Source: Hofstenia miamia
Lineage: Eukaryota; Xenacoelomorpha; Acoela
Assembly: GCA_004352715.1 (NCBI GenBank)
Contig: SCFE01000117.1
Coordinates: 828,281-892,280, forward strand
Length of the DNA stretch: 64,000 nt
Direction of reading: 5' to 3'
The notes under the pieces were generated by a model. It had not been told where the DNA came from, did not search any database, and saw only the letters and a program-made list of their open reading frames with translations. The position numbers and the translations under genes were made by a program. Each line of letters starts with the position of its first letter. Position 1 is the first letter of the stretch. This document shows positions 11,703-25,264 of the stretch, in pieces.

Positions 11703-14700
11703 CTTCAACGTTGTTTCTTCCTAACGAGCCTACATAAGCTAACCTGAAGTTAGGTGTTCTTAAGTCAGAATTTTTTAACTGTTTTCTATCATCTATAACA
11801 TAAATCATTTCAAGGGGGTCATCGAAACTAACACACTTACTTTTCTCTCTTTCCTTTAAACGGACTTAGACGCGGCGTTATCTATGTAATTAGTGTTAAA
11901 AATTCATTTAGTCTTATAATTACAATTCTTTTAGTTTTAAGCAACAATTGTTTCCTACATCTGTACTTGATGTATGATTATAATTAAAATACTTTCTCTT
12001 CATACTGTTCAAGTTAATCTGCTATATTTAAATGTTCTATATTAAATCATAATTGCAGAGACTATACTTACTAGATTAACTGCCTTTAAGAGTTGCATAT
12101 TTTTAAATTTACAAACATCCATCTACGCACAGTTTGAACAAAGCAATGAAAGGCGCGGCTTTAGGCTTCTTAAATTAAGGCGCACCTACCAATTTTGTGT
12201 GAAGAAAATGTTAAAATATAATTGAAATTTATACAAAGATTTATCTAAGAAAAAATTAAGTTGTGAAATATAACCTTCTAAATGCCTAATTAAAACTTTT
12301 ATGCATCTCCCACTTTAAATCTTTAGATGACACTCTTGTGAATATCAATATCAAAAGTATTTGAATGTATTGAAAAGAGCCTATTGCAAACATTGAAAAA
12401 TCCTCAAAAAGATGTCACAAGTCCCCGGATGCTTTCCTCTTAGAGCCGCATCTAGTTTTTAATCGATTGAGAACTAATATCATGATAGTGGTGTTGGAGA
12501 AGAAATACAAGAAGTACTGATTATGAATACTTTCATATTCATTAAGACTTTCAAATGGAATTTAATTTATAATTCCTCATAAACATATAAATCTACGTTT
12601 GTGTGTACATCTACATGTTTTCTTCATTATTGTAAAATGATTGGTCTATTATAACTGAAAGCATAATCTTGAAAACAATGGTTTTACTATGGAATTTCAG
12701 ATTTTGTTATCATTCCATTACACATGTACATGATGCATCATGTATTTTTAAAGTGCAAATCTTACACGCTCCATCTTTATTGATAATTTTATCGCCTCAA
12801 TTCAAACATTTCACTATAGTAACAAAATTCGTTGACACTTGGCATTAGTATGCAGGACGACGTCATCCCCTTTAAACTGAAGTGTATAAATTATAATTCA
12901 TCAAAATAAAGTGGCTGACTTTAATTTATACTGTCTTGCAGCAGAATGGTGCTATTCTATTGGATTCCTTTGTCAAATCCCAATGGAGTATATAAATGAT
13001 TGGCATAGGACAGGTATGAAATGGGCCCAGATGTATATAAGACACGTTAGTTCTTTACTTTATCAAAAGGTCAATGATAAAATCAATGAGGAATGCTTAC
13101 CAATGTGATCACTGATAGGAAAAAACCAAAATACATATATAACTATTTCAAATTTTGCCTTAAAAAAATTGAAATTTTGTTTATAGAGATAAAAAAGCAT
13201 TTTTACATGTTTGAATATTGAATCATGGTGTAAGTCTTATACCAACTTCAAAATCTTTACTTCATTCATATGCTTGACAAGAATTTGGACATGAATGTAA
13301 TTTGTGTTTGCAAATGTAATATAAATCCTCTTGCTCTTGCTGCTGCAGTTGTGAAATTTCCTAAATAAGTTTTGCTTAATCATACGTGTCAATGAAAAAA
13401 TCTCATAAGAAGTGAAAAATGTGAGTAAAAAACTTCATGGAATTGTTAAATTTAAAATTATGTGGAAAATATTTAAATCCATAGAGTCTAAGAGCAGACC
13501 TAGAACTCATTCTAAGTTTGACTTGTTAACTTAACTTTCTGAACTAACGCGTTATCTATCATTAATTACACAATTCGACGTTGCGATACAATCACGTGTT
13601 TATTTTTAGAACGTCGGTAACTGATTGCTTGAACCTATGCTCTGGAGAATGGGAACTTAATTTATTCAACATTATGAAATCACTCCCGAGACAGTCATCC
13701 CTGAATTTTGAATGGACACCTCGTTTAATTGAATATTACTTAAATAATATAATAATTAAGCGATTTAAAATTATCAACGTTTCATTGACACCATCATTTC
13801 ATCTCACTAACAAATTCTCATTTTTAATATTTTACCAAAATTTTTGTCTCTTAGCTTTATCTTAGAAACTCAGACCCCATTACTCCAGCTCTATCACTCC
13901 AGGGGCAGAGGGCCCATTCTAGTAAAACAGCAAAATACATTAGTTGAGCAATGAACCGTATTAAGTGAGCAATACCAGAATGGATTCTAAGGATGGCTAC
14001 AACAGAACGCTGACTTAGTTTAGTGATGTTAGGCAATAATCTAAATAATATTATGTCTACTATTCATAGAAAATCAATGGACGGAATTAACATTGAAAAA
14101 GTAGCAATAGAATATATTTCAAGATTTCAAATCCGAGAAAACTATTTTGGAAAGTTGAAACAGAGTTTAATTTTATATTCATTGCAATTTTGGTTGCATT
14201 TAATGGTATCATATACATTATACGTTGTTTGAAATGCTTTATTTTACTTTTGAAATGACTTTTTGTCATATGCGAAATGTCATTTTAAGACTTCTGCCTG
14301 CGTAGCACTCTATTCACTAGGGGGTGAAAGTAATATAACTAGGTCCAAAAAACAACAACAAATCAGCTCTTTGCATTATTTATAGAGAAGAAGTGTCTTA
14401 AGATTGGAGTTTTTAAACTTGAAACCCAAATAATAGAATACAGACAATTGACAAAAGTATATGAGAATAGAAAAATATACAGGGCGAATAATATACGCTT
14501 GACCCTGAATCATGTCACTGCTGCATTTTACCCAAGGTTGGCTGATATAGAATGCATTAAACATCTAATTTTAAAAATGATTTTAAATTTTGCATTAGAA
14601 AATTGACATTGTCATATCCTAGCAAATCATCAATGGATAAATCAATCAAGAAATTTAGGAGCAATCGTCGAAGTTCTTTAAGTGAATTAAAAGAGTGCTA

Positions 14701-17700
14701 TATATATCAGCGTCGTCTTCTGTTCAAAATAACAGGCTTTGATCTACTCGGTTGAGATCAATCAACCTTTTGATGGCGCATCCCCAGAGTGCAAACGTCT
14801 TCCGAAACAAAGCCGTCAAATTATATGCTTAGATCTTATCAAGTTCATTTAATTATGTGATCTTTCTATAATTATGTCCCCTAATAGTCCCACTTGTTTA
14901 TTATAGCATGTCAATTTATATTAGCCTATCAAAATTATTTATAGACGCCATTACTGCGAAATATTTCACGAAAACGTATAATGCATAATATGTGATATTT
15001 TCCCATACTACATAGCGTGTATGACCCATAACTCATATTAAAAATCTGGTTAAGTTTTTGCGGGAATTGTCACTCTCAGGAATGCCTAAGCACTTAATAT
15101 CTTAAAATTCCTTTAATTGAATAATAAAGCATATTGCGAATGCTATATATTAATAAAATAATTTAGTAAAAGAAGAAAAAATCACTATTAGAAATTACTT
15201 TACAAAAATATTATCATGGTGGTAATCACGCTGAAAAGGTCAACAAACTGTATAAAAATTTTATAAAAGAAATCATTACACACTTGGACTATAGCATTTT
15301 GATTTCTATTCATTGAAAAATCTTGATTTTTCAATTTGAAGGTCCTGTATTTATATTCAATTATTTCTTTTTTAGGGTTATAGAAAATGTTTGTGAGGTC
15401 ATTCTTAATTATCTTCAATTTATTCATTTGCTAAATTATTTGTAAGTAATTCAGAGTGGCTTGGGACATGAGGAGAAGTGGGGTCGGGCTGATCTGAGTA
15501 TGGCTTAGGCCGAACTATTGGGAAAAATGGAAAGAATTTCAAAAATGACTTACTATTGCACAATAGCGCACTTAAGTTTGCCAAAATTCAGAGAATGCCA
15601 TATAATTTATAAGCAATGTGTTGAAAAATATTGTTTTTCCATTTTCAAAATTTAATTAGTATCATATACTCTTCTAAAATTCTATTTTAGTTTTAAACGT
15701 CAATGTATAGATTTTAGTATACGTTGCTAGGATATTCAACTTTGGTTTTTCAAACTGAAATATAAAATAATTTTTTTTATAAGGATCATAAAATGAGCCT
15801 AAAATGGACCAAATTGGCATTAATATAAATGCGCCGCTCAGGACTTGGGCCAACGTTTTCAGGCAATGCTCATCCCTGAGTAGTTTATTTCTACATTTTA
15901 TTAATAAAATTCCTACTATTCGCTTTTCACAAAGAGCAGAGGTTTAATATTTCAAGTATTTGTGTTTGGGTGCCAACCATATAAGATTAGATCCGATGAC
16001 GCGGCGTGGCGGGTTTTTTAAAATTTAGAGCGTTGCTTGAAGGCTTTGCTAAAAGTATAATTGCATAGACATTGAGGTGGATCAACAAAATTCTGGTGCC
16101 ACTGAATGTTTTAAATATTAAACTTTTTGTGATATACGTAAATCACTTTTCTCAGTTGAATTCTTCTAATCTAGAACAAACTGCTGATGTTTTTCATGTT
16201 TCAAACTCGTTTCTAACCGTAAATATTGACCAAATAAGTTTTTGTCATGGAAGTTATTACGTATACCATTAAATATTTTGGATTCATAATTCCGATTCCG
16301 ATTTGCAGATACATTGCCTGAATATAAGGATTTGAAAAACAAGTTAATTCGCAGGGCTCTATTACAAAAACAAGCACAAATCAACATAAAAAAACTTCTG
16401 AAACCATTAACGCTATTGAAGCACACAACTAACATTTATAGAATTCAATGATTACGCAATAATATGCCTGAATTTATTAAGAGGACATCCTTTGTGTAAT
16501 ATATTTCAATCATTTGTTCATGTAAATGAAACCCGATGACCTGGTAGTACCGCAAGTTTTATGGAAAAGATTGATCCCGTTAACCCGCCAACAAATCACT
16601 GAACCAGCAGCTCAGTTCCAACTCTGGAGTAGAACTTTGAGAAATTAGGGAAGTTTAACTTATCGTAGGGTCTAATATTGTTTACGAACTTATGCATGAA
16701 TAAGACATTGCGGATTTCAGAAGTGTTTCTCCAAATTTTTGTATTCAATATAATTATTAACAGCGCTGCTAGCGTAATTGCGCATCTTAACTGTGTATTA
16801 ATTTTATTTAGGAAGTATTTATTTACATTTATGTGTGTGCATCCATCGTCAATCTATAAAAATCACTATTTGAAAATGTTACAAAATTGATTTATAGCTT
16901 AAACATTTTTTTAGAATCGCGGCCTTCTTACAAGCAGGGGTTATAGTATATTGTCCATTTATAAAACTTAGCGAAAAAATGATTGTTTCAAAAAAGCACT
17001 TGTAATGTAACAAAAAGGATCAGAAACAAGTTTACATATACTTTTCAGAAAACTTTTTGGTCATTCAGGGAAATGCCCTGGATTTGTTTTCTAAGCTGAT
17101 ATTATCTCTTACAATTCCATGCTTCCTACCAAACTTAAATGATGAATTTTGGTTTTTATGAGCTTAAATTTATAGAGCAATTTTTCCATTCATAAGATAG
17201 TTTGACTGGTTAATTTACCAAGTTTAATCTTCAATCGTAAGCCAGGTTTCGGAAACGCCTAAAATAAATTTATCACTAGTATATTCTACAAATTTTGAAA
17301 GAGGGCAAGCTCGAGTAAATTTTATAAGTTCCACACAATGCTTTGATATAGTGTAGAAAGCGAATGTAGGCATTGTTTTATCAAATGTTGATATGCAAAC
17401 ACAATATAACAATTGATGTTTTGTAGCAAATTATAACAATTTCACAATTTTGAATTATAAAAATTTTAAAAAATTACAATTGATTATTGTAATTTCTTTT
17501 TATAATATTTGACCCTATATCCACTTGTGTTACCTTAAAGTAATAAACCGCTTTTTCAACATTTTCAACAATTTTATCCAAGTCTGTTTAGAAATATTGA
17601 AAGCCTTTGATATGGACAGATGTATGGGTTTGCGGGCACCCATGCGGTGATGAAGTTTTGTACTAAGAATTTTTCCTCTGCCTGAAGTATATAAAAATAT

Positions 17701-19216
17701 TATTTTTCAATGAGAAATAAGATTTTTGTAAAAATATTCAAATCCATACCATACTTAATGTTCAGATAATGAGTCAATCCAATATCCATTGAAACAACAA
17801 CTACCCTCAAATATTTTGCTCTATGGAAAAACAGGTTGAGCCCCGTTCAGGTTGTCAGAGAAAACCATCACAGATTTTGAAAAACTCCTAGTGAATATAA
17901 GATTAAAGAACTAGTGTTATTTATTCATAGAAGCGAATTGCATTTTGTAAACAATTAACATCACAAATCAACACATAATGACCAACAGAATTAGCAATGT
18001 CAAAGAGCTCCAAAATTAAATTTGCGATATGCAATAATAATGTTTTCATAATCCTGTGCACTATTAAATATCAATGACAATTAAAATTTTGATTAAACTT
18101 ATAAATCAATACTTGAAAACAACATAAACCATTAGTTTTTTTAGCTGATATTCATTGTGTTTAATTTTTTTACTGAGTGCGGTAAGTTTGCATAAATTAT
18201 TCAAATTTTGAAATTAACCATTTTATGCAATTACCGGGCCATTGCAACGGATTTTACTAAGTCATTAAACAATAATATATTTAAGCTAAATGCTGTAAGG
18301 GCAGACTTTACTAAATATTCTGATGATTCAAGAGTGATTTAATATTTTGAAGAAGAACATTGCTAATAACCTTGAAGATTTTGAAGATGTATTTTTGGCA
18401 TGCAAAATTTATGTTTTAATCTTGATAAAGCAAAGCAAATTAATTTATGCAACGTGGTAACAAGGACAATATAATTAAAAAATGAATTCAATAGATGGGA
18501 AAGTTGAAACGACTGTTAAATATTTTGGTGAGAACATAGATTGGAAAATTCAAGTGCTCGAATTATGCCAAAATTTCAATTCTATTTTTTCACTTGCTGG
18601 TCTGGCAGTTTTTAAAATTATTAGTATAAAATTAAATCTTGCAAAAATTACGAATGCTTTAAGAATGATTCAAATAGACACTTATTCAGTTAACATATTA
18701 CAGAAGAACACAAAAGAATTCACATATATTTCAAAGTTTTACTTTTGTACGATTATGTGGATTATATATTAAGGGTAGTCCAAAATTTATTTTTTTGAAC
18801 GTTTGTGTGGGATGGTGGACAAATGGTACAAAAATAATTTTAATAATAAAATTTTTCACGGTTTATTAAATTACGTCATGTCCTTTATTAATTTAAATTT
18901 TACATAAGAAGGTTAAATAAGCAGTATAAAATGTGCCTGTTATTGCTACGGAAAATATAAAATGAAATTACGAAGTTGTTTTAATATTCTAATTTATTAG
19001 CTGAACAGGGAAGACTGCTGTCCCCACTCGCCTCCCACCCCTATCCACTCCCTATTATATCCCAATTTTAAAAAACTGGCGAAGCTTTATGTGAATATTC
19101 AAATATAAACAGATTTTTAGTTGGTTTTGAAGATTAAGCTCCTTATTTTCAAAATTTTCTACTACCTATGAATGAAAAGTGCCTAAAAATATTAACCTTA
19201 GCTGTCAAGTGCATAC
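11703..19216. other. 7.5 kb without a recognisable gene
   Basis: AT-rich sequence with only short open frames, none resembling a known domain. No paired transposon ends, RNA gene or long tandem array was seen. The small open frames at 13,581-13,865 and 18,482-18,772 have AT-driven composition and no motif. Confidence 0.4.
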
Positions 19217-19245
19217 ATATATATATATATATATATNNNNNNNNN
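19217..19245. repeat. (TA)n microsatellite running into a 9-N gap
   Basis: The TA repeat ends in nine N (19,237-19,245). Sequence style changes sharply across the gap, from AT-rich non-coding to reverse-transcriptase-derived DNA. Confidence 0.85.
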
Positions 19246-19399
19246 GGTTAATTGATGTTTAGTGGAGAGATTGCGTAAAAAGGCTGGCGAGATGGATGAT
19301 CGGCTTTATTTTCATGTGAATGAATCCATCGTATAGAAATTGACTTTATATGTGTCATCATGGTGATGTAGACTGCCAGGAAATACGGCAAGGATTTGA

Positions 19400-20415
19400 T
19401 TTTTCCTGAGTTTGCGGGTTTAGCGAGTCCATATTGTCGATGAGTATTGTGTTTCCGTGTTTACATAGGTGTAATGCTAAGGCGAGTGCCTGTGCTTCTT
19501 TATGGTATATATTAAGAGCCGGTATGGTGCTAAAAGAAAATTCGCGACTATCGGGAGTAAAAATTCCAAGGGCATAGTAGGAAGCATCAGAGTACTATAG
19601 ATCTGATGATGTAGCGAAAGAGGTAGTGTGCCATGGCATAGAGAAAGAACTTGCCTAATAAGAAGTGTGGTAAAGACTTGTGCATGCCAGAATTTATCAG
19701 AAGAGGGGTTATATAACGGCGATATAATGTTATATGTACCGATAAGTGGCCATAGGAATGATAAATGTCCCAAAACGATTTGCCGTTGTTTAGTGGATAA
19801 ACGGTAGATAGGAAGTTCTGCAATAATACGAGTTATAGTGATACGATCCGGGGTAGCTGAAATTATAGAATTTGCAAGATCGAGATAAAATCCTAGGAAG
19901 GGGATAACTGGAGATAATGGTGAAGTAATATCGATCTTGATGCACTTGATTCCTAATCGTTCAATGCGTTTGTGCCAAGCTATGATTTTGTTGAAATGCT
20001 GAGGGAGAAAAATAACGAGTATATTGTCGACGTGAGCCCACGAAGAATGAACGAAAGGTCTAAGAGGTTTTAGCAGATAGTTGGTTACAAGCTGACAAGG
20101 AGCAGCAGAGTAAGATAGGCCCATAAGGGCTTTTAAGAATTCATATCTCTGGCCGTTATGTGCGAGGAAAGTAGTCTTATAACGATCTGAAGGTCTAACT
20201 TCGAGATGGTAGTAAGCGTTTTTTAAGTCAAAGGTTATAGCGATGTGATCACTAGTCGGAGGAAACTTACGGATAACTTTTAGAAAAGAAGGAGTTAGAT
20301 GAGAATAGTCGATTACCATGCGAAAACGTGAGTTATTTTTGGGAACAAAAAAGGCCCTAGAAACGATAGGCGATCTCCTAGGAGAGGGTTGGATTATACC
20401 TGCTCTTAAATTCAA
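19400..20415 (-). pseudogene. Reverse transcriptase-RNase H of an unusual retroelement
   Basis: Reading the - strand, a 312-codon frame starting near 20,415 shows an ordered set of reverse transcriptase blocks: FRMVIDYSHL, FDLKNAYYHL, then TTF, LMGLSYSAA and an active-site block HVDNILV where most families have Y-x-D-D. A connection region with LGHLSF follows. In a shifted frame near 19,580, an RNase H-like stretch appears (YALGIF, then EAQALALAL and ILIDN). The block order and the tight RT-RNase H spacing resemble LTR, DIRS or pararetrovirus-type polymerases rather than LINEs, but no single family is an obvious match. A frameshift before the RNase H part and the missing second catalytic Asp suggest a decayed copy. 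The 5' end abuts an unrelated LINE fragment on the other strand. Confidence 0.65.
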
Positions 20416-21095
20416 ATATTTGGCTTTTCGCTGATGATAGCAAACTTTTAGTAGAATCCCCTACTGAATTTCTTATTAAAAATAAAATTGATTCGGTTAT
20501 GAAATAGGGACGGAGAAATGCAATTCAATACATTTAAATCTAAGATTATATGTTTTGGAAAAAACTAAATGCAGAGATATGCTTTCTTCAAAACACATGG
20601 CATATAATCTTCAATTAGTTGAATCAGTCAATGATTTGCGCGTAAATATCTCATCAGATTTAAAATGGAACCAACATTATACCAAAGTTCTAAACAAAGC
20701 AATTAACGTATTATTTTATCTAAGAAGAAATGTACCATATATAACACCTAAATTTATAAAAACTAAGTTATTCAAGAGTTGCATATTATCTGTTATAACT
20801 TATGGATCACAATGTTTGGTGGCCAAATAGACATCAATTTGAAAAACTTGAAAGATATCAAAGGAAATGCTTACATTGGTGTTTAAATTCAAATAAGGAA
20901 ATATCTTATGAAAATTTGTTGCACCTTAATATACTTCCAATTGCTCTTCAATTTCAATTGTATGATTTGATATTTTTCAATAAAGTACTAAATGGATTAT
21001 ACAAAATAGATCATAATAAATTTGTTAGTGTGAAGAATACTTCATCAAGAGAAAAACGGAATATTTTCAAAAATCCTAAATGCAAATTGGTTACA
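20416..21095 (+). pseudogene. LINE reverse transcriptase, 3' part
   Basis: The + strand begins with a FADDSKLL block (motif C of non-LTR reverse transcriptase) at about 20,425-20,450. It continues in two overlapping frames with the typical post-catalytic region: DLKWNQHYTKVLNKA, LRRNVPYIT, YGSQCL, then a QRKCLHW stretch and LNILPIALQF. This is the C-terminal third of a non-LTR retrotransposon ORF2. The 5' part is missing. Frame changes near 20,500 and 20,830 break the frame. The fragment is cut by a single-N join at 21,096. Confidence 0.8.
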
Positions 21096-21096
21096 N

Positions 21097-21308
21097 ATTC
21101 ATATCTTGTACGAGGAGGGGTACATTATTGCGCTATAGCTGTTAGAATGGGCGTGTCAGCATCTTCGGTATCCAAAAGTGTTAGTCGCTATCAGCAACTG
21201 CAAAATTTTTCCCCTCGCAAGCGGTCTGGAAGACCAAATTGACAAACCCCAGACTGACCGTCTCATTCACCGTTACGTCGTCAATCAACCATTCTCTTCA
21301 ACTTCTGA
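21097..21308 (+). mobile_element. Misplaced contig of a Tc1-like transposase
   Basis: This piece lies between single N at 21,096 and 21,309. It encodes the paired-type helix-turn-helix of a Tc1-like transposase (AIAVRMGVSASSVSK, then a KRSGRPN linker). Its first 84 bp are identical to 21,900-21,983, and it continues past the point where that copy stops at another N. It therefore looks like the overlapping middle part of the Tc1-like element downstream, set in the wrong place. Confidence 0.75.
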
Positions 21309-21598
21309 NTACATTTCATAGCAACTATTGGGATCGTATTACTTACTTGACTAATTACGTATCAGTCAATTCTAATATCAATATTCTTTGAAAATTATGT
21401 TATTAATCATTTTGAATTGAACAATACTTGCTCATGATTTCTATCTTGCAATTGCAGCAATTGTAGAGAAGTAAGATCCTTTCATAAATAAAAATAATGT
21501 GATATTTGTAAAGTATTTTTTTTATTTTGCTAAATTTTGTTTTATTTGTAAATTAAGTTTGTAGAGCTTTATAAGCGAATTGAAGTCATTTAGTAGTA

Positions 21599-21642
<44 letters not shown>

Positions 21643-21655
21643 ATATATATATATA
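21599..21655. repeat. (TA)n microsatellite holding a Tc1-like insertion
   Basis: A long TA run with one GTGTG interruption. It is continued on the other side of the Tc1-like element (22,151-22,168), so the element inserted at a TA inside the microsatellite. Confidence 0.85.
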
Positions 21656-22150
21656 CAGTACTGGCCACAAGTTTGGGAACAGTAACCTGTCTAAAGCGTG
21701 TTTTGTGCTATTTCCTGGAAACTTCGTAAAATTCCTGGAACTCCCAATTTTTTCTTAGATTTTACAACAAATTCATTTAGCCTATCAAATTAACACAACT
21801 TTAGATTTACACACAATACATTTTCACTGAAGAACAACTATCGTTATAGTTAGAAATATGGTCCATGGTAGTGAAATTTCACCAACAAAGCGTGCTCAAA
21901 TTCATATCTTGTACGAGGAGGGGTACATTATTGCGCTATAGCTGTTAGAATGGGCGTGTCAGCATCTTCGGTATCCAAAAGTGNACCTTTGACCTCCCAT
22001 CGTGCAAACCGGCAGTCAAACCCCGATTGTCTTCAAAGAACATTCGAGACCGCTTGCGCTTCTGCAGGCGATTCCAACACTACACCCCTGAGATATGGCA
22101 TCAATTAATGTTTAGTGACGAAATTGTTCCCAAACTTTTGGCCAGTACTG
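21656..22150 (+). mobile_element. Tc1-like DNA transposon, deleted copy with TIRs
   Basis: The ends are inverted repeats of about 27 bp (CAGTACTGGCCACAAGTTTG at 21,656; the reverse complement with few changes ends at 22,150), flanked by TA on both sides as Tc1/mariner insertion requires. Inside, the N-terminal transposase reading starts near 21,859. After the N at 21,984 comes the region up to the first catalytic Asp (CRRFQHYTPEIWHQLMFSDE). The remainder of the DDE domain is absent: the frame passes directly into the right TIR. The element is non-autonomous. Confidence 0.85.
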
Positions 22151-22152
22151 TA

Positions 22153-23190
22153 TATATATATATATATGTATATAAACCTTGAAGTTTTTGTGGAGAATCT
22201 CAAAAATCATTACAATGTTTAAAAGATATGATTTGATTTTGCATAAATTCAAATTATACTTTTGTAATATCATAAAAAATAATTAAATCACTACCCATTG
22301 AAAATATTCGAGGACTGCACCTGCATAAACAATCACGAAATCACAAATTAGGTCAAACTGTTGAAAGGCCATTAAATTATACTAAAATTTCCTATAACCA
22401 CACATATTGTTGGAAGATTTATGGCTTAATGGGCATGAAACGCAAATACACTGCATTGTGATTACTTTTGAGGAATTTTAGATCTAATGGAGCATAATGA
22501 TTTCCTTTCATTATCAAGAGCAATTGATAAAATGATATAGAGACACTCAAAATATCCTATATAAAATATACACATGGATTTCATAAATGATCCTCACTGG
22601 CTTTAACTGCTTGGGAGAATTGGAAACAAATTTGCCAGCAAAACTGCAATTCGAAAAAAAGCTAAGCTTCAAGATAAAGACTGATTTTTCTGTTACTCTT
22701 AGTACTATAATTTTCCATTACCAGATAAATGGCCTCATCTTCAGCAAGTTTTGTGAATAATCGCCAATAACTGGGCATCTGTTTGGTTTTTAAATATAAG
22801 TTTTGATACTAGCATCTATCTAGAGGTTCATAGCACACTCGTGTTTTATTCAAAAAGCAAAAGCATACTGAAAATGTTATTGGAACTTAGAACTTTCTAG
22901 GCAAAATCAAACAGCTCTGAAGGCTAATAAGCCCATTGAAGACATAGCAAAGTCAGCATAAAATCACTAACACAGTTCAAATAAATAGTCAATTGGCTGC
23001 AACATTACATTTAAAAACTGGCATTCTTTTTGGTTTATAAAATAGAACTGCATAGAATTACTATAGAATCCCAAAATGAAGTTTTTTACACTTAGTATTT
23101 TTTTGGTGTTTTTAGGCATATTTTATAATTTCTCGACGCTTAGGAATCAAGCTTTTTCAAATTTACTAAAAACCTATTTTAAGAATATTC

Positions 23191-23237
<47 letters not shown>

Positions 23238-24295
23238 TTATATATTTCATATACAATTAAATTTTAGAATATAAAAGATACATTCCATAATTTAAGAACT
23301 GTGCTTCCACAATGCTTACACTATGTTTTCATTAAAAACATTATATTTCAATAATTTTATTTTACATTATGGAACTCCAAGAAATGGCATGGAATTCACA
23401 AGATAATATTATAGGGGAATATTATGCTTATATGCTTGCTTGAACCAGTCGATTGAATTTTTCAAGAATTTGAAAAATCATAAATCTGCTTTTTAGTAAT
23501 TGCTCCTGGGTTAGGTTCAGTACCACCAATTATCATAAACCAAGAAGTAATCAAACTAAAGTCGACTCTGAAGAAAAACGAATATCCAAGTAATTTTATT
23601 GACAAATTTATTAAAGAAACAATGAATGAAATATTCGAATAATTTTGAACACACTTAAAATTGAATATAGATGTAAGCACACAACAGATATCCTTAATCA
23701 AATCGAAGAATATATTATATAAAAGAAAATGCAAGATTTGTTTATACCTCTAATCAACGTTTAATTGCATCATAATATCTATTAAAAAAATAATGCATTT
23801 TTAAAGGTAAAATTTTATAAATTGACAGGTTGAGCGAAATTTATCTCTTTTAGTCTAATGTTTTTATTAAAATTATTAAAATTCCTTGACAACAATAAGT
23901 AATAAATTAACAGAATTTTCATTAAAAGTTTTGTTTTGTAACAAAAAATCGATTGAAAATATATTTATAAATGTAATAAAAGTTTCATGTTTTTAAAAAT
24001 AGAAATTTCCAGTAACCTATATCCTGCACTGGCGGAATTATTCCATAACATGGACAGTAAACGAAGTATTTATCATAGCTCAAAATATATAAAAGTATTA
24101 ACAAATAATTTTAAAATTCTTAAAAAAATTTTTAAGTTGTCAAACTCGGTGAAAATCAATTTCGCTGATTACGTAGGTGCTGATTAGTGGATGTGTTTGA
24201 TGAAGTGCCCCAATCTAGAGTGACCTAACCTCCAAAAGTGTATTCCGTCACATGTTGTTAGTCCTGAGATCACATATTAAAAAAACATGGACTAC
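22153..24295. other. Non-coding stretch with a (TA)n and a possible LINE trace
   Basis: No gene was found. A (TA)n run lies at about 23,194-23,233. On the - strand near 23,485-23,540 the reading FMIIGGTEPNPGA resembles the NPGP-containing head of some LINE ORF2 proteins (see findings), but nothing around it confirms an element. The 66-codon frame at 23,987-24,187 has no motif. Confidence 0.35.
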
Positions 24296-25264
24296 TGTAA
24301 TATCGCTACCCAGGTGAAACTAACACTTCATAACTCGATAATCTACTTAGAGAATCAACAAGAGATCAGCGTCAGCCATCACGGGGTAAGTATTATCTAA
24401 ACTTCCTCTTCTTTTCTTTAATTGTGTATCCCACACTGCCTTGACAGATGTTCTAATAACAATTATAAAGTAGTATTATTTAGATACTCCATCGGTGGAA
24501 GAGGATTGTAATCTCTGGGCGCACTTGCCTGACGCCAAGTCATTGAGATCATAACAGGCTCGCCAGAAGCTATCAGCAACTCCATCCTTATACGTAGTCA
24601 AAGATCCAATCCATTGTGAGTCCAACTCAGCTCAGTCTCATGAAACTATATTTGTTATGTGTGCCTTATTNNNNNNNNNNNNNNNNNNNNNNNNNNNNNN
24701 NNNNNNNNNNNNNNNNNNNNNNNNNNNNNNNNNNNNNNNNNNNNNNNNNNNNNNNNNNNNNNNNNNNNNNNNNNNNNNNNNNNNNNNNNNNNNNNNNNNN
24801 NNNNNNNNNNNNNNNNNNNNNNNNNNNNNNNNNNNNNNNNNNNNNNNNNNNNNNNNNNNNNNNNNNNNNNNNNNNNNNNNNNNNNNNNNNNNNNNNNNNN
24901 NNNNNNNNNNNNNNNNNNNNNNNNNNNNNNNNNNNNNNNNNNNNNNNNNNNNNNNNNNNNNNNNNNNNNNNNNNNNNNNNNNNNNNNNNNNNNNNNNNNN
25001 NNNNNNNNNNNNNNNNNNNNNNNNNNNNNNNNNNNNNNNNNNNNNNNNNNNNNNNNNNNNNNNNNNNNNNNNNNNNNNNNNNNNNNNNNNNNNNNNNNNN
25101 NNNNNNNNNNNNNNNNNNNNNNNNNNNNNNNNNNNNNNNNNNNNNNNNNNNNNNNNNNNNNNNNNNNNNNNNNNNNNNNNNNNNNNNNNNNNNNNNNNNN
25201 NNNNNNNNNNNNNNNNNNNNNNNNNNNNNNNNNNNNNNNNNNNNNNTTCTTGGATGATGCTACA
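24296..25264 (-). mobile_element. 3' LTR of a Gypsy-type retrotransposon
   Basis: On the - strand this is the downstream LTR. Its outer edge begins TGTAATATCG at 24,296, directly after CTAC (24,292-24,295). Its inner edge ends ATGATGCTACA at 25,264. The first 375 bp differ from the right-hand copy at one visible position (T/C in the run CTTGC-TGACG). The interior is lost in a 576-N gap (24,671-25,246). Compared with the complete right LTR (1,270 bp), the gap should be about 300 bp longer than shown. Confidence 0.92.
24671..25246. other. Assembly gap inside the 3' LTR
   Basis: 576 N. The intact LTR at 31,092-32,361 supplies the expected missing content. Confidence 0.95.
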
